Assembly: GCF_026914185.1 (NCBI RefSeq)
Contig: NC_070558.1
Location: 1,798,001-1,862,000, forward strand
DNA from: Puccinia triticina
Lineage: Eukaryota; Basidiomycota; Pucciniomycetes; Pucciniales; Pucciniaceae
Length of the DNA: 64,000 nucleotides
Direction: 5' to 3'
The translations under genes and the position numbers were made by a program. Under the pieces are notes generated by a model. The model saw only the letters and a program-made list of their open reading frames with translations. It made no database searches and was not told where the DNA came from. Position 1 is the first letter of the stretch. Each line of letters opens with the position of its first letter. Positions 12,056 to 23,069 of the stretch are shown here, piece by piece.

Positions 12056-12062
12056 CTTGCCG

Positions 12063-15000
12063 TGATATTCCTTCCAATCTAAGCCAAGAGCGAGGGCGAT
12101 GAAGCTGACTACATACTCCCAGAAGAAAAGAAAAACGATTTTAGTCACAGTCCAACAGAGAAGCGAAAAAACGTTGAGTGTGTGTGTGTGATTTAGAAAG
12201 GCACGGACATTGGTCGACTACCGAGTTTAGCTCCATCTCGGTTTTCTTCCCGGCTCCATGACCCGCGTTGGTCTCGAACCGCAACAAACAGGGTTGTTTG
12301 TTCATCGGAAGAGCGTGTTGGACTGCAGCTGTGTACTTGAAGCTGTCTGAAAGGACGGCCTGATCCTCATTGTCTATACATAGAGGTTCGAAGATCATTG
12401 TTAGCATTGGTCCACCAGCCGAATATGAAATCGATCCGATGGCGCGTCCAGTCATGAGACTGATAGAGATGAAAAAAGGGAGCTGTTACTGACCCGCTGT
12501 GAGGAGCATAAGAGCCGGATATTGAGCGGCCGGGTTTACGTTCTGCAAGGGGGAATACTTGATCAAGTAGTCGAACGCCTCGGGATTTTCTGGGTCTCCA
12601 TATTCAGAGATCCAGTACCGTCTTTTAAAGCCAGGCATAGTGGGAGAAGAGTGAGCTTCCAGAGGAAAAAGTACGGAAAGAGGTCGAAGGATTTTGGACG
12701 AGGTGAACCTCACCCAGTCGTGGACCGTTGGAACCTCAACATGTCAAATAAGCCCGCCTCGGCAATGGCAGCTCCGTAGAGCTCCGGGGCCTGGTTGACG
12801 CAGGCGGCCACCAAGAGACCGCCGGCCCGGTTACCCATGATGGTCACCTTGTTGGGAGCCACGTACCGATTGGCGATCAGATATTTGGTAGCGTACTGGA
12901 AGTCGTCAAATACGTTCTGTTTTTTCTCCAAGCTGGGTCCATTCAAAATCCATTGGAATTCAAACTCATTCAATAAGCATTCAAGAAATAATCAAATTTC
13001 GCGTCGCCGGGACCACTCAGAGCACTGACCAGCCTGCTAAATGCCACTCTTCTCCGTACTCTCCGCCCCCTCTAATGTTAGGCACGGCCAGTACCCCTCC
13101 ATAATGCGCGACAAAGCTCAAGTAAGTGGCCGAATAGGAGGGCGTGGAAGTATCACTAAAGGCACCCTGGATAATAGCTCACACCGCCGGATCAGCTGTC
13201 CAGTTTTCGGGAGCTAGCTGCATAATGAACAGAAAAAGAAAGGGGCTCACGTATCCGGGCTGAATAGCTGGCGCAGTGCCGTCTTGCTTGAAGTCCTTCT
13301 TGTGAACGATGAACATTGGCACTTTGGTCCCATCCTTTGATTCATAGAAGACTTGTTTGGACACAAAATCTTCGGGATTTAATGAAGGAACCAGAGGGTT
13401 GCTGAATTGGACCAGTGTCTGATCCTCTTGAGGCTCGAAACGGTAGCTGGACGAGATGATCACATAAAATGAAAAGTGACATTACAGGTAGTGTTGCAAA
13501 AAAACAGGTATTCAATCCCAACTCAAAATATGACGTATTTGCGGCTGATCACTTACCGGTAGACCGTGGTGGGACTCGTGAAGCTAGTGATGTAGAGGAA
13601 GAATTCACCGTCTTTTCGCCGCGCGGAGAATCCGTCGAAGCTACCGATAAACTCCTCGCCGATTCTTTTGATCCGTTTGCCCGACTTGATCTCATGAAGG
13701 TACATCTCATCTTTGGCGTCCCGTAAATAATCCAGAATGACCAGGTTGTTATTGATGGGATATACGCCCCTCAGCAGCGCAGTTGGATCCTCTGGGACCA
13801 AGTCTTTGAACCCTTCTTCCGGCTTACTCAGGTCATACGTCACGACTACAAAGTGGGAATTTGTCGGTATGATGGGAAACTTGTGCAGCAAAAATTGGTG
13901 ATTGTGCACTTCGTACCTTTGTATTTAGGGGCATCCTTGTTGGTCATGAAATACACTCGACTGTCGTCATTGGCAACGTATGCGTACCGGCTGCCAAAAT
14001 CATTCACAACCTTTTGCCACTTCATCTCGCTCGACAGGGTTTGGGTGGTGAGATCGGCAACCCAGACTCGATTCGCGTCTTCGATGACCGTGGCCCTTTG
14101 ATTTATCACGATGAGGTACTTGCCGCTGGAAGAACAGAAAGCACATCAGTCCATGTAAATAGAACGAGGGGGTGGTGAGATAATGAAAGCCACCCACTCA
14201 TCCGAAAGTTGAGCTGCCCACAAGTAGGATGGATTCGCTGGGTCCTGTAAGCCAGAGGAATACAAAACAATCTCAGAATATCACCCCCCATAAGAGAAAC
14301 AGATTCAAAAACTTTGACCGTGAGTATCAATTGATCTTTACTCTGGGGGTCGCCAAGTTTGTGAAAGTAGAGCTGTAGATACGAACAGGTTGAATGGGTT
14401 TTATGGGATGTATTCAAGCCTGTGAGAATTCATGGAAAAGATGCTTACCATGTGATTGAGCTCAGCCTCGGAATCTCTCCCGGCGTCAACCTTGACTTCT
14501 CCTTGCGACTTTGCGCCGGGCGCGGTAGCTTTGGGCTGTTGGTCAGGGAATCTTGAATAAAAGAAGCCTGCTTGTCGGGTCGATCACAATGCCGTCATTA
14601 AGTAGCTCATGAAGGACTGATCCTCATCTCACAACATAAGTCCTCTGCAAAATCCAAAGTTTTTTGCACTGACCAGAATCGTCTTTCATCCAACTGGTGT
14701 AACTGTATTTGACATTCTTGATCGTGTCCTTCATCCGTCCAGCGTCCTCACCTCTCTTGCCGCCATCGGCAGCAGTCTTGGTATGGGGGCGGTCAGTGCG
14801 ACGGACGTAAATAGTTTGAGAATTGCTCCCGGAGGGGGAGACTTCATAGGCCATGTAGATGCCCGACTCGGAAGGTTCCGCGGAACCAAGTTGGGTGGTG
14901 CCGTCGATGGAGAATAGGTTGGGATCAAGGAAGAGCTCCCCCACAGGTTGTCTGGGGTCGGTAGCCTGCTTGAAACCTTCCTCCTCCCCTTTTTTAAACC

Positions 15001-15555
15001 GATAGATGACGAATTGGGAATCTAAGGCTGGGGTGAAGTAATAGTAGTAGTATCCGTCGGGCTGCAGCAGTGGACAGCCGATTCTGGCATAGTTCCAACT
15101 CTTTTTCAGCGTCTCACGGAGTAAGCCTCGATGGGAGTATTTGCTCAGGTATTCCTTTGTGAAGGCTTGTTGCCTGGTGACGAATTGCTGAAAGAAGAAG
15201 ATCCAGTCAATCAGTGTTTCTTTCCGATCTGCATATTTCTTTTTGTCACTAGGAAGAGCGCACCTGTGTCTTTGCTCTGCTTGGGCGGCTTGTCTAGCCA
15301 CCTGTAAGGATCGGGGACGGTGATCGGTCCATTCTGTTTACTCTGGAAAACGTCCGACGAGTTTGAATCCCTACGAACGTGGGGATATGGTGTTGTTTTT
15401 GGGTCCCAATACTTGGGGGAATGGGTCGTAGGACAGGTATCTGGATGATCCGGAAATAGCGCAGGTGATTCGGGGCAAGTCTGCAGGCTGTCAAAGGTGC
15501 GCTGGATTGGTATGTGAAACCTCAAGAAGGCTGCTAATTTCGTGACTAAGAGCAT
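12063..15555 (-). CDS. Prolyl oligopeptidase (S9A) homologue with altered active site
   Basis: A multi-exon gene on the minus strand. The N-terminal exon carries [13 protein letters not shown] and VPDPYRWLD. The middle exons form the beta-propeller (for example [30 protein letters not shown] and LPFTDP-like repeats). The hydrolase domain follows, with [38 protein letters not shown] and a C-terminal exon ending [12 protein letters not shown]. The family's nucleophile motif GGSNGG is replaced by GNRAGG, so Arg sits at the Ser554 position (porcine numbering). The spliced LTADNEDQAV segment puts Glu at Asp641 and Gln at Arg643. The His680 motif is kept. Exon frames are otherwise open. The first intron (after SKDT) cannot be placed in phase with an obvious canonical acceptor. 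Start at 15555 is tentative. The gene is either a pseudoenzyme or an early pseudogene; peptidase activity is not expected. Confidence 0.85.
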
Positions 15556-15559
15556 TATG

Positions 15560-16470
15560 AATGAACAATTGATGGATAACTACGAGAACAAGACCAAGCA
15601 CTTGACACCCTGCCCCCATGGCTATAAATAGAGAAGAGTAACGCTGCTGCATCAGGCGAGAAAACCCGAGCTGGCCTTGGACAAGCTGAAACAGAAGAGC
15701 AATGGGTCTTGGCGCCCAGTACATGGCGAAGTGGTGTTGACCTGTGTTGACCGGTATGTAACAGGAAACCGCAGGGGGCATAAAAGCCCCATACACGCGA
15801 CTAGGGAGAAGCACCTTCAGCTTTAGCAGCCACCACGGCGCCACAATTACCCCACACTTCCTTGGACCCAACCTCCTGGATATCTACCACCGGAAGCTTT
15901 GTGTGTGCTTCGTCGCGGAAGGGATCACTATCGGTTGCAACCATGGGTTACACTAGGGTCTGGGGTGAAAGTTATCAGGTGGCTTGCCACATATAACCCA
16001 TCGAGTCTGTCGGAGGAGTCGGATTCTTCTTGTGTCTTGTATTTCTTTGCATGTTGTTTCACCCTTGGGGTTCGAAACAGGAACCAAGTCCCTCCTGGGC
16101 GCCAAGCGCCCGCCTCCGAAGGAGGAACTCAGGAAAGAACGGAGTTTTTTGGTGTGACAAGTTTTTCAGATTTGGCAGATAAAATCTTAATTCTGCAATA
16201 ACTTTTTATCTATGTATACCAGTTATGCTGGCATGGGAAAGATTATGAGAAAGGCCTTGGTCTTGCCTTTCTCCTCATCCATTTCGGAGATCAACCTTCA
16301 CCACCTTCCCCAAAAGTGTTTGTGCGTACCTGTCACACCAAAAAAAGCTCCGGATTTTGGTGAATGCGCTTTGAACTTGCGCTTGTAGTATCCCTCCCTG
16401 GGCTTCCGACGTAGCTTCCATACATAGTACAGTGGTTTATCTAATGTTTTTGGTACCACATTTTTCAATG
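15560..16470. other. Upstream region of the oligopeptidase homologue, no other gene
   Basis: No supported gene. Open frames on both strands lack domains or splice-consistent extensions. The minus-strand frame at 15491-15871 could carry 5' untranslated or N-terminal exon sequence for the oligopeptidase homologue, but nothing decides this. Confidence 0.35.
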
Positions 16471-16477
16471 GTTTCAG

Positions 16478-16885
16478 CAACAATGGGAAGTTATGTTATC
16501 CACAACTAAAAGTAACGGATAACAAAACTTAATTGTTGCCGTTATCTTTGAGCTAATGTCAACAATGTTTCAGTTATGTTATTTGTTATTTATTTTTTTC
16601 CTGATTTATTAGACCCGTTACATTATCCCCCGCAATGTAGGGGGATAACATGCCGATAACACAGGTTTTTTCCCCATTTTACAGTGTTTTTGCGCCAGAT
16701 AACGCAGTTAGCGTGTTACTGGCGTTATTTTTTGCGGTATTGAGGGGTAATTGCCCTCTGTTACGTTATCCAAACGTGTGCAAGCACATTTTACCAGATA
16801 GCAATAACACGTTATCTGATAACAGTGGGAAGTTACGTTACAAAAATCCCTCTGGATAACATAACCTAAGTAACTTCCCATTGTT
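16478..16885. mobile_element. hAT-like MITE with GTTATC/GATAAC word interior
   Basis: The left end is CAACAATGGGAAGTTA and the right end is TAACTTCCCATTGTT. A perfect 8-bp duplication, GGTTTCAG, flanks it at 16470-16477 and 16886-16893, the length expected for hAT insertion. The 408-bp interior consists of repeated variants of GTTATC, GTTACGTTATCC and GGATAACA on both strands with T-runs. No transposase is encoded. The ends (CAACAATGGG) match those of 29154-29628 (CAACAGTGGG), so the two belong to one family by termini although their interior words differ. Confidence 0.85.
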
Positions 16886-16999
16886 GGTTTCAGGATTTTT
16901 CATTTTTTATCATTCATGTTGAATGCCATACTGTACTCTCCAATTTTACATCCTAATTGGTTTGAACAGTAATGAACATTCTGAGAAATTTGCAAGAAA

Positions 17000-17860
17000 T
17001 TCAATTATTTTCACTTTTTTAATTTTTTAATTCTTAATCCAAGTTTATTGAATTCACAGAAACATAGACTACAAGATCTAAGTTTTGGCATACAATTTAA
17101 TGAAACAAGTGTTGAATTTAATCCCCAAACACCCCAAAGGGCACCTTGGATTGACCCCCCAGCCCGTGCCGCAGCAGCACGCAAAAAGGGATCGGTCAAA
17201 ATGGAAATCAAGGAGGGCCTAATCAAATGATTAGGGCAGCTCCAGGGAGGGGGTAGGACAAAACCGGATCCCCTGGGGGGCAAAAACAACCCTCCCCCTC
17301 CCTATTTAAATAGCTGCTGGGCAGTCATCCGCCTCAAAGAGATGGATAACTAATACATGACTCCTTGTTGCCAAACACCACCCCCTGACCACGCCATCAC
17401 AACAGCAATGCGTGTACATAATAAATATATTCCACCCCTCTAGATTCTCACCTTGGCATTCACAACGAGTGGCTGGACCCTTGGCCGGATGTATGTATTG
17501 TTGGCCAAGCATTAGGCCAAAACGCCGAACTTGTCCGCGATCAACCCACATACTGGCTCAAAAGCCTCTCGGATTGCGTCACAATCCAAGACTAATGCCC
17601 TCGCAACACTCAAGCCACACCCGCTGAGACCCTCCCAGTCCTGAAACCGCATCACCCGCGCATCAAGCCACCACAACAGTGTTTGAATTGCATGTGAGTT
17701 GCACCCGTCCACAAGCTCACCTTTGCGTTGACGACGAGTTGCCCGGCTTGACTCAGATAGGATCAGATTGAGCTGGCAAGGATCCATTTCACATTGGGCA
17801 ACTGTGGTGCTTGTCAAACCCACCATTTAGGTTACCCATCTCTCACCAAACAGCCCAGTA
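17000..17860. other. Region without a supported gene
   Basis: A minus-strand open frame at 17512-17826 (about 104 codons) and shorter frames are present, none with a recognised domain. Both GC and codon content are repeat-like. The sequence may be the flank of the decayed helicase fragment that follows. Confidence 0.3.
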
Positions 17861-17862
17861 GA

Positions 17863-18338
17863 AAACAAGGCTGAAATATGTCACCAATGGGACATTGTTA
17901 CAAGAGATGCTCTCGGAGATGCTCTTGGACAAGCTGCCATCAAACTACAATATTGTGATCCTTGACAAAGCTCATGAGCGTTGCCTAGGGACATACATGC
18001 TCCTAGGATTGCTTAAAGGGATTCAGAGAACCTGGCAAACATCTTGTCAAAGAGGCCTCCAATTTCCCGCAGAAGAAATCTGCCCACACCAGGGGACAGC
18101 AACACCAGCTCAAGAGCTTAAGGTGATCATCATGAGTGCAACTATTGACACCAAGCACTTCAGTCAGTTTTTTGATGAGTTGAGCTCACAGTCTCTCCCT
18201 CCACCTGATGCTCAAAGGCTTCCAATCAATCTTGCTGAGCTGCTTTTTCCTTGCTCAACCACTCAAACAGTTGATGAAGCCGGTCAAGAATTGTCTCTAC
18301 TCAGACCCAAATGTAAAGGCATTGAGGAAGGTGTTTAG
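17863..18338 (+). pseudogene. DEAH-box RNA helicase fragment
   Basis: An open frame reads TRLKYVTNGTLLQEMLSE, then NIVILDKAHERCLGTYMLLG, then LKVIIMSATIDTKHFSQFF. This is the RecA1 core of the DEAH family (DHX/Prp-like): the post-Ia region, motif II and motif III (SAT). Motif II, normally DEAH, is DKAH, which removes the glutamate needed for ATP hydrolysis. Motif I upstream and the whole RecA2 domain downstream are missing, and the frame drifts into unrelated sequence after about residue 110. It is a truncated, captured or decayed gene copy in a repeat-rich setting. Confidence 0.7.
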
Positions 18339-18339
18339 A

Positions 18340-19570
18340 CGCCTCAAGGGGCGCGAAAAAGAACTGAACAGTGTCTGAACCTTCAGCAACTTGAACGGAC
18401 ATTTGTCAGCCATCAAGCTCTTGATTCCAAAGGAAACGAGGCCAAGGGCGTGATTGAGAAGGCTAGGGCCATGTTCAAAGCAGGTTGACTGGCCAATATC
18501 AAAGCGGGCAGCAAGAAACCTTTGATCTCTACGTAGGTTGAGGAGGTTGTCTCCAGCAATCCTCTCAATCATTTCTCAATTTGTCTTGTTCATGTTACTT
18601 AACTTCAAATAGCCGGCATCCCCCCAGATCTGTTTTACAGATGTACGCCTCGCGCTGCTGCATTACCAACTGTCCATTCCAGCTATCCATGGGTTCAGTG
18701 AATGCCAGCTGACTGGCAATTGTAATTTTTTAAACTGCTTGCACTACCAAAGCTTCTGAGCGTGTTGTATTACTCCTCAATGATAAGCATTCCCAAATTA
18801 AATCCCCTCCAACAGACGATGTCAGTCACTATTTGTCTTTGGCCCCACACTTCAGTCATTGGGTCCAAAACTGGTGGACCAGACGGAGTTCCCCAATGAT
18901 GATGTTGGTGAAGTTTGGCCGTCTTTGCCTTGACAAAAGTATCAAGAGAGCAAGCCCCAATGGGACCCAGTAAATCAAAGCCATTATATGGGTCAACCTT
19001 ACCATTGCTCCGGGTCTTGTTTGGCCATTCTGAACAAGGGTTGTTGCCAATCAGTGCAATCTCATTCCCAGGCTCACCACCTCAGTTTGGGAGCTCCGGG
19101 CAGGCCAGACGCACTACCCGGGGGACCAAAATCAGTCTATCACTTGTTGGCTAATCTAACATCAAGTTTTGGTCAATCCAGCCAGGAGAAGACTGTGAGC
19201 AAAAATAGGGAAATGGTGGCATCGCTGGTGCCCAGCCTATGCTGAATAAACCATAGCTTCTTTCAGGTTAGCCTTGTTGTCTTTGCTGCTGGAGCCGGTT
19301 GAACAAGATTGAGTAAGAGACTGGTACAGCCCAACAGGAAGGAGACTGTGACACGCAGGAAGGTTACAAAGGTGGCAAGTATCTGCCGCACTACAGCAAT
19401 TCGTACTCTTGCCCAGTTTGCAAGCAACTTCACACCCTCTTTGACCAAATAATACATCAAGGGCCTGGCTCATAACCTATTGGTTTTGAAAGGCATAACA
19501 TTGATCAGACTGGCAGGCAGCTCAGCCTCATCCACTACCTTATTGTTGAAATTACTCAGGTGAAAAGAAT
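18340..19570. other. Gene-free stretch
   Basis: No supported gene. Several open frames of 60-90 codons occur on both strands, none with motifs. The stretch could include more decayed coding sequence from the helicase fragment, but no further helicase motif was found. Confidence 0.35.
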
Positions 19571-19571
19571 T

Positions 19572-19645
19572 GTGTGTTGTGGGATTTGAACCCACGACCT
19601 TCTACATTCATGAGAGCTGCTCTTATACCACTGAGCTCAACACAA
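19572..19645 (-). pseudogene. tRNA-like repeat, copy 1
   Basis: On the minus strand this 74-nt unit has near-complete acceptor pairing with one mismatch, a D arm (GCTC/GAGC, loop AGTGGTATAA) and a perfect T arm (GTGGG, TTCAAAT, CCCAC). The anticodon stem (GCTCT against GTAGA) pairs poorly and position 33 is A instead of the near-invariant U, so decoding is unlikely. The flanks (TTACTCAGGTGAAAAGAATT on the 3' side and GGTCTTACTGGTGATTTTTG on the 5' side) are repeated around copies 2 and 3, so the tRNA-like part sits inside a longer repeat. Confidence 0.6.
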
Positions 19646-19959
19646 AGTTGGTCTTACTGGTGATTTTTGGATATTAGATCATATAGCTTGGCCACTCAAA
19701 TGGGGCTTGAAGCATATATTCCAACACACCCCCTTGCTTCATGCACCATGAACAAACTATGAATATTGCATATGCAAATCATGTATGTTTTTCATGCATC
19801 ATAGATAATGATTAATGCATAACAATTATGAAATTGAATATTGCATATGTATATGGAAGCATGAATATCAAGTATTCACAGGGTTTAGCCAACTTTAATT
19901 CAATTCACTGAGAGCATCCGTACTGATAATGTGTTGAAATCACTCAGGTGAAAAGAATT

Positions 19960-20033
19960 GTGTGTTGTGGGATTTGAACCCACGACCTTCTTCATTCATG
20001 AGAGCTGCTCTTATACCACTGAGCTAAACACAC
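19960..20033 (-). pseudogene. tRNA-like repeat, copy 2
   Basis: Same 74-nt unit as copy 1, but with a perfect 7-bp acceptor stem (GTGTGTT with AACACAC). D and T arms are intact, and internal A- and B-box-like promoter elements are present. The anticodon stem (GCTCT against GAAGA) is again defective. Copy 2 and the inverted copy 3 form the arms of a large hairpin spanning about 19933-20357. Confidence 0.6.
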
Positions 20034-20139
20034 AGTTGGTCTTACTGGTGATTTTTGGATATTGAATATATGCTTCAAGCTCCATTTGAGGGGCCAAGCT
20101 ATATGATCTAATATCCAAATATCACCAGTAAGACCAACT

Positions 20140-20328
20140 GTGTGTTTAGCTCACACAGCGGGCAATCAGATGTCGCACGCAGCCCGCAGCAACACCTGAG
20201 CCAAGGGGACCCCCTTTACGCGGGTGTCGCTGCGGGCTGCGTGCGACACCCGATTGCCCGCTGTGTCAGTGGTATAAGAGCAGCTCTCATGAATTTAGAA
20301 GGTCGTGGGTTCAAATCCCACAACACAC
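20140..20328 (+). pseudogene. tRNA-like repeat, copy 3, interrupted by a small transposon
   Basis: The inverted counterpart of copy 2. It starts with GTGTGTTTAGCTC, is interrupted after the 5' half of the D stem, and resumes with AGTGGTATAAGAGC. Removing the insert and one TCA restores a 74-nt tRNA-like unit with a perfect acceptor stem and intact T arm. The flanks match copies 1 and 2. Confidence 0.65.
20154..20265. mobile_element. 112-bp palindromic MITE inside a tRNA-like copy
   Basis: The left end begins CACAGCGGGCAATC and the right end is GATTGCCCGCTGTG. The inverted arms run about 45 bp with few mismatches through GTCGCACGCAGCCCGCAGC. It is flanked by a 3-bp duplication, TCA, at 20151-20153 and 20266-20268. 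A 3-bp duplication with CAC- ends suits a CACTA-type element; TNA target choice would also suit PIF/Harbinger. Confidence 0.8.
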
Positions 20329-20359
20329 AATTCTTTTCACCTGAGTAATTTCAACACTT

Positions 20360-22440
20360 ATCACCTGTACCAAGGATGCCAACAGCCAGAATATCATAAA
20401 AATCTGAAGTCTGTCTGACACCCTTCTGCCCAGCTTATCCACCAAGAAAAAAAATCATCTTTTTTAGACTTCTGTCAACTTTCTGCTCTTCTCTTGCCTT
20501 TTGGATAAAAAATATATTCACACAATAAGCTGGATAATTAGGTTATTAGCTGCTGTTCTTGCTGTCTTGTTTTTGAAGGGGTAGACCTCTGATAAGTTTA
20601 CAAGGAGATAAATAGCCTATTGAAAATATGCTGCCTGAAAGTCCTCACTGTCTTTTGAGAATGCCAGCCTGTAAATTATAACTCTGGCAAAATTTCAGTT
20701 GATCTGTAACTCTCATGCTAATTTTTTCTTTGATTGGGGTGTAATGGGGAACTGTTAGTAAATTAAATGCTTCACTGTGTAAAAATCATCAAATGTGGCC
20801 AATTTTATTATAGAGCTATGTATAAACATGTGCAGTTTTTGAACTTTTTCCAATGACAAAATTAATAACACAACCTGTGTGTCGGTTATAGTTTCTGTAA
20901 AATATTCTGCATCTCACTAAAGAAATGTTTTTCATGACACTCAATTTTTGCAACAAGTACAATCTTGTGGGTGAATGTGGCAACTTGCTTCAGATTTTCA
21001 TGGTGTGCAAATCAAGCCATTGTCCACAATTTATTTCAACAGGCTCATTCTGACAGTGGCGGTAATTTGGGAGATGGTGGACTGATGGTGATCCCTGCAG
21101 CGGCGCAGCCGCCTTGGCCTCTAGTTTTTTATTATTTCATAATCATTATTGAGAACTTCTTTTCCACCCCTGTAGCCAATCTCATGACTTGAAGTCTGTG
21201 TCCTGAGCTCCTGCATTGATAAATTTGGTGCCAAAAACATTAGATAACCCACTGTACACCCTTCTCTTTGTGGAGGGGCAACACCAAACTTAATACAAGT
21301 GTACCCTCCTTGGGGAAGCATAGCGACTAGGAGGAAAATTTGCACCGCCTTGGAGAGGTTTTGTTAACCTTGGGGTGTCAACAGGACCCTAGAAACCCCC
21401 GAAGTACATAGGTGGGTAACATAAATGTATGAATTTTTGTATTTATTTGTTGCAAAGTGTTGCCAATTGCTACCAAATGTCAATTTTTCATGAGCATCAT
21501 TTTGGGGGGAAAAAGTTTATTGCTACCAGTGTTCAGCAGAGGCTTGCTGAGGTCCTGTGTTACCCACAAATTTGTATGAATGGGCTTTGAAGCCCAAAAC
21601 AGTACACACCAAACATGACACAAAACATATGAAATTCCGCTCAAAATGCTTGTTTGCTGATCCTAAATGAAAGTCCCCCTCTGATTGGGGACTTTGTTAA
21701 GTTGGGTGCTATATAGCACCAAAAAAGTGGAAATTGGAACGGCCCATTCACCTCTTACATAATAACTCAAAATCCACCTTTTCCCAATCTAATTTGACCC
21801 ATTAAATACATCTTATCCTCTCATTGAGAGGCTTGGAAAAATGACTCCCAAATCTTGGGAAAAATTTCATTTGAGTGCAAATTCAAGGGAGTGGCTTTTC
21901 ACTGGCCATGGTTGAAGTGTGATGGGTACCTGCTGCACTCTCTGGACTATTTAAGGTACCACCTTCCCCATCCAACCTGATGACACTTTGTTGTCTTGGT
22001 GAGTCTAGAATGTTTTCTTGGCCAACTTTTTTTGTTTGTTTTAGCTGTAGCAATTGTTCTAAGAGGATTGGAAAAACAACTCCTGATTTTTGTGTAAATG
22101 ACTCCCATGTGTCACTGCAACCAACTTTGGGAGTTGCTCTCCAAAATTTATATCAGTCACCACCCCAAAAAGGATGGCAATGTGCACACATTGCCATGAT
22201 CAATACATTGCTATTACATAGGTCTTACCAGGTCTTACCACCAAGTATAAACTTGTGATACAATCATGTAACTGAGATTTAAACTTGTTTTTACTTGGTT
22301 ATATAAACTGAGTCCCATCCCTCCCCACTCATATTGCACATACATCCTGGAAGTGATTTTGGATGATTGTCCAAAATCACTACTGAGCACCCTGGCTCTA
22401 CACTGGAATTATCCTTAACCGGGAAAATTTTGGTAGTCAG
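20360..22440. other. Gene-free AT-rich stretch
   Basis: No supported gene. Stops are frequent in all six frames and no domain-like open frame was seen. No bounded transposon was recognised. Confidence 0.45.
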
Positions 22441-22449
22441 AAGTCAAAA

Positions 22450-23065
22450 ATGAAAATGCCAAAAGGTAGTTGGAAATATAACTTTCCAAAAAAATACATA
22501 TTTAATTACTCAAAAATTTATTACTCCGCATTGGAATTTGGGGAACCCAAAGCCCCCCAAACTTTTACAGTGGCCAGAGAACCATCTAAAAAGCCCATGG
22601 TTATCTGCATGGCATTATCTGGCCTCGAAAATGCCATGTGCAACTGTGGGTCCATTAGGCAGACAGATTTCCTACTAATGAACACCACCAAAGCCTTAGC
22701 CATGGCACCTCAAAGGGTCCCAAAATCTTACAGTGCAAAGATTAAGCTATGAGGTCAATATGATGAGCTTCATTGAATTAGCAATGCCAAACCCCAGGAA
22801 TGGGGTTTGCAACTGTGCACCCATTTTGGTGTGTATCCTACTAATTAACACCACCAAAACCTTAGCCACGGTGTCACAAAGGGTCCCAAAATTGTACAGT
22901 GCAAAGATTAAGCTCTGAAAAAAATATGATGAGCTGCATGGCATTAGCACACACCAGGAATGGGGTGTGCTACTGTGCACCAATTTTGGTTGGTGTCCTA
23001 CTAATGAACACCACCAAAAACTTAGCCACGGTGCCCCAAAGGATCCCAAAATTTGGAAGTTCACA
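22450..23065 (+). repeat. Repeat with about three tandem units of 160-166 bp
   Basis: The block containing CAACTGTG, then CCTACTAATGAACACCACCA, then AAGGGTCCCAAAAT and GTGCAAAGATTAAGCT recurs with the GGGTCCC word near 22715, 22881 and (as GGATCCC) 23041. This gives a period of about 160-166 bp. The preceding 22450-22630 region plus one unit has an inverted copy at 29875-30185. Open frames here are repeat-borne. Confidence 0.7.
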
Positions 23066-23069
23066 GATT

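Noticed and set aside
19572..20328. Functional tRNA-Met or tRNA-Ser genes
   Set aside because: The T and D arms are good but the anticodon stem is unpaired, position 33 is not U, and no long variable arm exists for a Ser reading.
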